Source: a virus. From it: a stretch of 64,000 nucleotides of DNA. A model generated the notes under the pieces. The model was not told where the DNA came from and did no database searches. It saw only the letters and a program-made list of their open reading frames with translations. Below are positions 59,565-64,000 of the stretch, piece by piece. How positions within the stretch are numbered: position 1 is the stretch's first letter; the number at the start of each line of letters is the position of its first letter. The stretch lies in the IMG/VR virus record IMGVR_UViG_3300032268_000293, positions 1 through 64,000 of that record; one strand, 5' to 3'. A program made the translations under genes and the position numbers.

Positions 59565-59695
59565 TTGCATTCTCCGTATTGTCGCATTAAGTCTTGCGCT
59601 TCTTTATACTTTCCATTTCTAGAAAGTTCAGCAGCAGCACGAGCATAGCCAATACCTTTCAACATGACATAAAATTTGCGGAAAAATGTTTTCAT
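59561..59695 (-). CDS. 44-aa helical protein
   Basis: From ATG at 59695 (a second ATG three bases upstream at 59698 overlaps the hsp20 stop), GAGGGG upstream, to TGA at 59561. MKTFFRKFYVMLKGIGYARA then RAAAELSRNGKYKEAQDLM. Basic, helical, Ala-rich. It stands in an operon behind Hsp20. Unknown. Confidence 0.55.
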   Translation of the reverse strand: MKTFFRKFYVMLKGIGYARAAAELSRNGKYKEAQDLMRQYGECK

Positions 59696-60171
59696 CATTT
59701 CCCCTCAGTCAATAACTGTTTCTCAGCTTTTGACTTAACTGCGATTTTCTTTGGTTGCTTTGCTTCTGGAACCAAACGCTCCAAAGCAATTTTAAGCATA
59801 CCATTAAAAATCTCGGCATCTTTAACTTCTACTTCATCATTCAATACGAATGAACGAGTGAAGGCACGATTGGCGATACCTTTGAACAAGAAACCATCTT
59901 CTTGGTCTTCAGCTTTAATATTACCACGAACAACCAATTTACCACCATCAATTTCAATATCAATGTCTTGCTGAGCAAAACCTGCGACAGCAATCTCGAT
60001 CGTGTAATGATTCTCACCATTCTTGCGAATGTTATATGGTGGATAATTAGGAATGTTTTTGGCTACATCATCATGTAGTTTTTGTAAACGATGCCAATGT
60101 TCATCGAAACCTACAAAAAATTTGTCAATGTCTTTAGTGCCCCAGAAAGTGGGGATAAAATCGTGTCCCAT
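59695..60171 (-). CDS. Hsp20 small heat shock protein
   Basis: 158 residues from ATG at 60171 (AAGGAG upstream); an earlier in-frame start lacks a ribosome site. The alpha-crystallin domain includes YTIEIAVAGFAQQDIDIEI, LVVRGNIKAEDQEDGFLFKG and NGMLKIALERLVPEAKQP with the GxLxxxL motif. The family is frequent in aquatic T4-like phages and is thought to assist folding or virion assembly. Its neighbour is a phasin-like protein. Confidence 0.9.
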   Translation of the reverse strand: MGHDFIPTFWGTKDIDKFFVGFDEHWHRLQKLHDDVAKNIPNYPPYNIRKNGENHYTIEIAVAGFAQQDIDIEIDGGKLVVRGNIKAEDQEDGFLFKGIANRAFTRSFVLNDEVEVKDAEIFNGMLKIALERLVPEAKQPKKIAVKSKAEKQLLTEGK

Positions 60172-60181
60172 AATTTTCTCC

Positions 60182-60406
60182 TTACTTAGTTGCGAATGCT
60201 TTTTTGGCATCAAAAGAAGTTGCAGCTGAACCCACTGTAGTGAAAAAATCTACAGAAGATTTGGCGACATTCTTAGCAAATGATTGCTGAGCATCGATAT
60301 AAGTTTGGAGTTGTTTTGCGACTGCCTCGTTTTGAACGAATGTCTTAACGAATTGAGTCTTTGCACCAGAAATGGTGTCGATAGTTGTGTTGATTGCTTG
60401 TAACAT
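60182..60406 (-). CDS. Phasin-like amphipathic helical protein
   Basis: 74 residues, almost all helix, moderately basic: NTTIDTISGAKTQFVKTF, then NEAVAKQLQTYIDAQQSFAKN and FFTTVGSAATSFDAKK. The Phe/Ala spaced amphipathic pattern and the KTFVQxExxAxxLxxYxDAQxxFxK run resemble the phasin family of polyhydroxybutyrate-granule proteins. AGGAG precedes the ATG. Similarity is by eye and not certain. Confidence 0.5.
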   Translation of the reverse strand: MLQAINTTIDTISGAKTQFVKTFVQNEAVAKQLQTYIDAQQSFAKNVAKSSVDFFTTVGSAATSFDAKKAFATK

Positions 60407-60433
60407 ATTTTCTCCTATTAAGCGAGTTAAATT

Positions 60434-60459
60434 AAAAAATGCTACCCCGAAGGCATAGC
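60434..60459 (-). terminator. Rho-independent terminator, UUCG loop
   Basis: GCTATGCC, tetraloop TTCG and GGGTAGC (60459-60441; one bulged base), then TTTTTT. It is a clear intrinsic terminator on the - strand and ends the structured RNA. Confidence 0.8.
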
Positions 60460-60556
60460 GATCCTGCTTACTGTTTACAGGGACACCTTATCGTAGTGTC
60501 AGCCTTAAGACGCTCCTAAGGTAGTAGAGTCTTTACGTTCCCATCCCGATTGGGAC
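60434..60556 (-). ncRNA. Structured non-coding RNA with terminator
   Basis: About 120 nt with consecutive stems: GTCCCA/TGGGAAC near 60556-60537 (one bulge), CCTTA/TAAGG at 60521-60503, GACAC/GTGTC at 60500-60482, CCTG/CAGG after that, and the terminator GCTATGCC-TTCG-GGGTAGC (60459-60441) with ATTTTTTAATTT behind. No reading frame of useful size lies in the interval. It is followed by the phasin-like gene. It may be a separate sRNA or a leader/attenuator of that gene. Confidence 0.65.
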
Positions 60557-60561
60557 AAAAA

Positions 60562-60569
60562 TATTTATA
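60562..60569 (-). promoter_or_regulatory. T4-type late promoter octamer TATAAATA
   Basis: Exact TATAAATA (60569-60562, - strand) 6-7 nt before the first stem of the structured RNA, so the RNA would start near G60556. No sigma70 -35 is present. Confidence 0.65.
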
Positions 60570-60574
60570 ACAGG

Positions 60575-60757
60575 TTACTTCTTTTCTGCAGGTTTTTTAT
60601 CATCTTTTTTCGCAGGTGCTGGCGCAGATGCTGCTGGCTTTGCGTCCTTAGCGACTGCTGCTGGCTTCGCTTCTTCTTTCTTAGCTGGTGCTGCTGCTTG
60701 AGCAAAAACGGATGTTGAGAAAACTGCTGCTGTAAACAATGTTGCGATTGATTTCAT
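60575..60757 (-). CDS. Small secreted Ala/Lys/Pro-rich protein
   Basis: 60 residues. Signal peptide MKSIATLFTAAVFSTSVFAQ (cleavage after VFA), then a repetitive mature part of AKP/APAKK units. Small proteins of this exact style (Q-A-A-A-P-A-K-K start) are common in Burkholderiales, which supports a betaproteobacterial host. Function unknown, likely periplasmic. Confidence 0.7.
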   Translation of the reverse strand: MKSIATLFTAAVFSTSVFAQAAAPAKKEEAKPAAVAKDAKPAASAPAPAKKDDKKPAEKK

Positions 60758-60781
60758 AAGATATCTCCTATCATGTTAAAA

Positions 60782-60949
60782 TTACTCAGCTTTTGGAACC
60801 TCGGAATCTTTTTGAAGTTTCTCAAACTGAGGTACTGCTTGCGTCCTAATTTTATTAATTAGTTCTGCAACTTTGATGAAGGGTTGGTCACCCAATGCGC
60901 CAAGAATAACATCAATTTCTTCTGGCTTAAATTTCAATTCAATATTCAT
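60782..60949 (-). CDS. Small unknown protein (55 aa)
   Basis: From ATG at 60949 (GGAGAG upstream; an earlier in-frame start at 60976 overlaps the ribosome site). MNIELKFKPEEIDVILGALG, then FIKVAELINKIRTQAVPQ: an N-terminal beta/helix and a helix with Ile/Leu. The pattern FxPxEIDVILxALxxxPFxxVxxLI is common to small phage proteins. Unknown. Confidence 0.6.
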   Translation of the reverse strand: MNIELKFKPEEIDVILGALGDQPFIKVAELINKIRTQAVPQFEKLQKDSEVPKAE

Positions 60950-60989
60950 ATACTCTCCAATAATATAACGCTCCAAGTATTAATTTGGT

Positions 60990-61415
60990 TTACTTGTTTA
61001 CGTTTTTTTTCCCAATATTATATTTTGGTACTAGTTCCCATTCATCTTTCTCTTTAAAAGAAAGAACCTTTATTTGCGAAAGTGATGCTTCTGGTCTCGA
61101 TTCTTTCGATTTTGTTACAGAAAGCAAACCCCAATCTTGCAGTAATACTGCAACTGTGTTTCTTCGCTCAATATCGCTGCTAGTTAGATTAGACTCTTTT
61201 CCGTCTAAAGCAAATAACTCTTTGAAATGCACAATATAGTATCTACCTTGTTTGTGCAAAATATGACAGGATTGGTAAAGTTTCTTTTCTTTTCTTGACG
61301 CAATACCAATACGTGTCAATGTCTCCTTAATTTTAAGGAAGTTATCTGGTTCGGGTAATGTCACCTCGAGCATGCTGTCTGGAGTCCAGTCATAGTAAAC
61401 AGTCTCAACAGTCAT
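60990..61415 (-). CDS. regA: RegA translational repressor
   Basis: 141 residues. From MLEVTLPEPDNFLKIKETL, through LTRIGIASRKEKKLYQSCHI and HKQGRYYIVHFKELF, to EWELVPKYNIG it is collinear with T4 RegA, which binds early-gene mRNA ribosome sites. The 14 added N-terminal residues (MTVETVYYDWTPDS) are unlike T4; a start at the later Met is possible. ATGA overlap with gp62. Confidence 0.92.
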   Translation of the reverse strand: MTVETVYYDWTPDSMLEVTLPEPDNFLKIKETLTRIGIASRKEKKLYQSCHILHKQGRYYIVHFKELFALDGKESNLTSSDIERRNTVAVLLQDWGLLSVTKSKESRPEASLSQIKVLSFKEKDEWELVPKYNIGKKNVNK

Positions 61416-61789
61416 AATTTTCCACCTTTTTCGAATTTTTGTTTTATCATATTAAGTTGTTCTTCGGATAATATGGAAAGAGCAACTTTTGCCTTTTCTC
61501 TACTATAATTATAGTAGTTCATTACCATAGTCAAATCGTCTCCAGTTTCCAGCTTGTGCCATTTAGAGAATCGCTTTTTCTTGGTAATACTATTTAGCAA
61601 ATAACGAAATTGCCACTTTTTTGGTATATAGTGGCGAACATTCATCTCATTTGCTTGTAGGCATGAGTCAACAAAAAATGAAAGACCTTTATTTACGATG
61701 TATGGATCGTAAAATTTTTGAAAAGATGGATCGTCCGATAAATCGTCCTTTGTAATATTAATACAATTTAGATAGTCAAATGGCGACAT
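61412..61789 (-). CDS. 62: Clamp loader small subunit (T4 gp62)
   Basis: 125 residues, shorter than T4 gp62 (187). Assigned by position between gp44 and RegA and by FDYLNCINITKDDL start and HYIPKKWQFRYLLNSI. Together with gp44 it loads the clamp gp45. 7-nt gap to gp44. Confidence 0.85.
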   Translation of the reverse strand: MSPFDYLNCINITKDDLSDDPSFQKFYDPYIVNKGLSFFVDSCLQANEMNVRHYIPKKWQFRYLLNSITKKKRFSKWHKLETGDDLTMVMNYYNYSREKAKVALSILSEEQLNMIKQKFEKGGKL

Positions 61790-61796
61790 CGCACCC

Positions 61797-62735
61797 TCAC
61801 TTAAACTTACAGCCGACCATAATTTCAGTCATTGCTGCGATATTATTAAGTTCTGGGTTTGCGACAAATGCTGCTTTGTATTGATAATCTGCTAAAATCA
61901 AAATAAGTTTTGGTACTGAACTTGCGTCCATAAAATCAACTGCATTGTCGTAAAGAGTCTTAAACAACTGAGAGGTGTCAATATCAGAATTTTTAGCAAT
62001 CCATTTGCGTGTGTTTGCGAAATCCTTATCTTTTAGATAACCAATGAGTTCTTTAAAAGAGTCATCAGAAAGATTGATAAGAATACCAGTGTCGATTCGA
62101 CCATTCACCGAATAACGCTGAAGTTCGTTCAGAACTCTACGGAAATCGGGGAAATATGTCTCAACAAGTTTCGCGACTGCTTTACTATCTACATCAGCAA
62201 CACCCTCTTGTGAGAGGATATCCATTACTCTGCGATAAAACGCAGCAGCAACTTTTGGTTTTTCTGCTGAGGGGATTTTAAATTCAATTACTGAACATCT
62301 TGACCAGAGTGGTTCGATGATTTTGTGCTTGAAGTTGCAGGTGAAGATAAATCGACAATTGTTGGAAAATTCTTCGATAAAAGAGCGCAGGGCTGCTTGG
62401 TTTGCTGTTGTGAGATTGTCTGCTTCGTCAAGGATGACAACTTTCGTTGATGATTCGAGACTAACAGACGAGGCAAAGCTCTTGATTTTTGTACGTAGGA
62501 TGTCAATTCCGTTCTCCTCAGATCCATTAATAAACATATATTCAGCACCGACTTCTCGGCACAATGCTTTTGCTATGGTAGTTTTACCTACACCTGCTCC
62601 ACCTGAAAATAGGAACATAGGTAATTCACCACCAGCAACAAAATTCTTAAATGTTTCTTTTAGTGATTCTGGAAGAATACACTCATCAATCGTTTGTGGG
62701 CGATACTTCTCTACCCAAAGAAAATGGTCTTTCAT
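61797..62735 (-). CDS. 44: Clamp loader large subunit (T4 gp44)
   Basis: 312 residues (T4: 319). AAA+ ATPase with Walker A GGAGVGKT (45-52), Walker B VVILDEADNLT, and the SRC motif (LWSRCSVIEF). N-terminal WVEKYRPQTIDECILPE is characteristic. Hydrolyses ATP to place gp45 on DNA. Confidence 0.95.
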   Translation of the reverse strand: MKDHFLWVEKYRPQTIDECILPESLKETFKNFVAGGELPMFLFSGGAGVGKTTIAKALCREVGAEYMFINGSEENGIDILRTKIKSFASSVSLESSTKVVILDEADNLTTANQAALRSFIEEFSNNCRFIFTCNFKHKIIEPLWSRCSVIEFKIPSAEKPKVAAAFYRRVMDILSQEGVADVDSKAVAKLVETYFPDFRRVLNELQRYSVNGRIDTGILINLSDDSFKELIGYLKDKDFANTRKWIAKNSDIDTSQLFKTLYDNAVDFMDASSVPKLILILADYQYKAAFVANPELNNIAAMTEIMVGCKFK

Positions 62736-62755
62736 AATATAGTCCTGAAGTAAAA

Positions 62756-63421
62756 TTATTCAGCAGTTGAGCCAGTCTCAACAGCAACGTAATATGCTAG
62801 TTCTGCGCTTGTGTTCTTAAAACGACAAATCTTCATTTTAGCAATAGTAACGTCATATGCTCCAGGAAGCATCTTAAGGTTTTCAACTTTCAGATATGCT
62901 GTAAAATTTCTATCAGTTGTACCAAGATCAATTTCGAATTTATTACTTAGCGGATTCTTGTTGTCGAATACACGTGCAGTAACATTAGCACCATCACCAG
63001 AAATAGAAACATCGTTTACTTTCAAAATACCAGCAGAACGGATGACATGGTCTAGATCGCCTGATGTAAGTTTAAAAGAAATGTTTGTGTCATCCTCTGG
63101 GAATGCGATAGATTTGGTAGGTGCTTTCAATGTATTAGTGTCTGCTGCTTTGTACTTGATAACATTCTTACCTTGTTTAACTTCGACGATGTCGTTATTA
63201 AATGTAAACTCTGGGTCTTCGAAGAGTGAAACAACACCGAGGAATTCGTTTACATCATAGATACCAAAATCTTGTGGAAAAGATTCCTTTACAGTTGCTT
63301 CAGCAAAAACATTATTACCTTCGTTCTTTGTCGAAAGTTTATTACCCTGCTTAATTAGCAGATTCATGTTGATGGAGGCGAAGTTCTTCACGAGAGTTTG
63401 TGTTTCTTTAGTCAGTTTCAT
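62756..63421 (-). CDS. 45: Sliding clamp (T4 gp45)
   Basis: 221 residues (T4: 228). Start MKLTKETQTLVKNFASINMN and the acidic middle FPEDDTNISFKL match T4-like clamps. It forms a trimeric ring for the polymerase and, in T4, also stimulates late transcription. Promoter at 63451-63479, leader about 24 nt with AAGGAG. Confidence 0.94.
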   Translation of the reverse strand: MKLTKETQTLVKNFASINMNLLIKQGNKLSTKNEGNNVFAEATVKESFPQDFGIYDVNEFLGVVSLFEDPEFTFNNDIVEVKQGKNVIKYKAADTNTLKAPTKSIAFPEDDTNISFKLTSGDLDHVIRSAGILKVNDVSISGDGANVTARVFDNKNPLSNKFEIDLGTTDRNFTAYLKVENLKMLPGAYDVTIAKMKICRFKNTSAELAYYVAVETGSTAE

Positions 63422-63450
63422 ATTTTCTCCTTGTCATAATATGTATAAAG

Positions 63451-63479
63451 ATTATACCGCAATTGTGTGTTTGTGTCAA
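63451..63479 (-). promoter_or_regulatory. Early promoter of the clamp-loader operon
   Basis: TTGACA (63479-63474), 17 bp, TATAAT (63456-63451) preceded by GG. The -35 overlaps the stop codon of the adjacent oxygenase-like gene. It drives gp45, gp44, gp62 and regA. Confidence 0.9.
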
Positions 63480-64000
63480 ATAAAATTTCTACTGTTCGCG
63501 GAATGCTTTACACTCCAAGGAACATCGAAAACGAAAGTGACTCTGTCAACAGAATCAATGTTTAATGCTGAATGTTGTTTCTTGTTATCAAACCAAAAGA
63601 ACGTTCCTGGTTCAATTATATGAACTTCGCCATCAACTTCATAACGATATCTTCCCTGAAGAGAAAGATGAAATCTATCTTTGTTGAGATAGTATGTTCC
63701 ATCGTCTATGTGTTGACCAACACCATCTCCTGGTTTTAATCTGAAGAATGCTGCTCTAGCAGTTTGAGAAATACCCTGATCCCTCAACCAAAGTCGTATT
63801 TCTCTATACTTCTTGTAGAGTGGTGTCTTGTATAAACCCTCCACATTTTTTGGATTCTGTCCTTCTGGAACAACAGCCATAACCAGAGGTAAGAACCCAT
63901 ATGGATTTTTATCACCACCAATATTTTTATACGTGCTGACTGCTTGCCAATCTTGTTCATTAGCAAGAACCTTGTCTCGAATTTTACTTATGTCGAGATT
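63476..64000 (-). CDS. Asp/Asn hydroxylase-like 2OG oxygenase, 5' truncated
   Basis: The frame is open to the right edge, so the gene starts outside; an internal Met lies at 63880. GQHIDDGTYYLNKDRFHLSLQG provides His/Asp ligands and the domain continues with GEVHIIEPGTFFWFDNKKQHSALN (second His), VDRVTFVFDV (Arg for 2-oxoglutarate). This is the aspartyl/asparaginyl beta-hydroxylase pattern, widespread in aquatic phages. Substrate unknown. Confidence 0.8.
   Translation of the reverse strand, partial: NLDISKIRDKVLANEQDWQAVSTYKNIGGDKNPYGFLPLVMAVVPEGQNPKNVEGLYKTPLYKKYREIRLWLRDQGISQTARAAFFRLKPGDGVGQHIDDGTYYLNKDRFHLSLQGRYRYEVDGEVHIIEPGTFFWFDNKKQHSALNIDSVDRVTFVFDVPWSVKHSANSRNFI

Noticed and set aside
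1-64000. tRNA genes, CRISPR arrays, integrase or attachment sites, insertion sequences
   Set aside because: None was recognised on either strand. The only tRNA-like fold is the tRNA-like domain of the tmRNA, and no short repeat-spacer array, transposase or integrase is seen; a tool-based scan would be needed to exclude tRNAs fully.

Overview
The window is a 64 kb piece of a T4-like (tailed, contractile-tail type) bacteriophage genome, AT-rich and almost completely packed with genes that overlap or abut. T4-type identity is shown by the replication set in the classical order: sliding clamp gp45, clamp loader gp44/gp62, RegA, then DNA polymerase gp43, UvsX, helicase gp41, primase gp61, RNase H and DexA-type exonuclease. 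NrdA/NrdB, ThyX, PhoH, Hsp20, a MazG-like enzyme and a fatty acid desaturase are genes typical of aquatic T4-like phages. The host is probably a Gram-negative proteobacterium. The phage-borne tmRNA carries a tag of beta/gamma type (ANDESYALAA) in the circularly permuted layout known from some betaproteobacteria, and a small AKP-rich secreted protein (60575-60757) looks like those of Burkholderiales. A betaproteobacterial, perhaps freshwater, host is my inference.

Layout. 1-3777 (+ strand): virion/membrane proteins, a possible holin and a GH19 endolysin. From 3847 to the end nearly everything is on the - strand. 3847-7217: small proteins, ClpP, SleB-type hydrolase, a two-piece (permuted) tmRNA gene, and an AhpC-AhpD peroxidase operon. 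7329-18568: exonuclease, glycosyltransferase, LpxH-like phosphoesterase, PhoH, a cupin / PP-loop / unknown gene trio, nucleotide metabolism (HAD nucleotidase, MazG-like, dCMP deaminase) and RNase H. 18623-26941: many small proteins, a cassette of three envelope proteins including a previously hidden entericidin-like lipoprotein, a GIY-YIG endonuclease and a desaturase. 26934-32459: Fe-S carrier, ribonucleotide reductase, ThyX, primase. 32532-47857: late structural region with fibre-like proteins, a nested Rz/Rz1 spanin pair, two large modular proteins, a Dps-type ferritin and a zincin. 47926-51631: glycosyltransferase, unknowns and a JBP/TET-like 2-oxoglutarate oxygenase. 51628-64000: replication core, RegA, Hsp20, a phasin-like protein, a structured non-coding RNA, clamp genes and a partial Asp/Asn-hydroxylase-like gene.

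Regulation. Eight - strand promoters have the same architecture (TTGACA or TTTACA, exactly 17 bp, TATAAT preceded by RG), and a ninth, in front of the primase, has a poor -35. They lie in front of early/replication genes and would be read by host sigma70 polymerase. Exact or near T4 late-promoter octamers (TATAAATA and relatives) lie before the structured RNA, downstream of the tmRNA and before some late genes. Genes too short for routine calling were found in most gaps (24-57 codons), many with ATGA-type overlaps. The most striking features are the two-piece tmRNA lying near a phage ClpP, the AhpCD plus Dps oxidative-stress set, and the 60434-60556 RNA.
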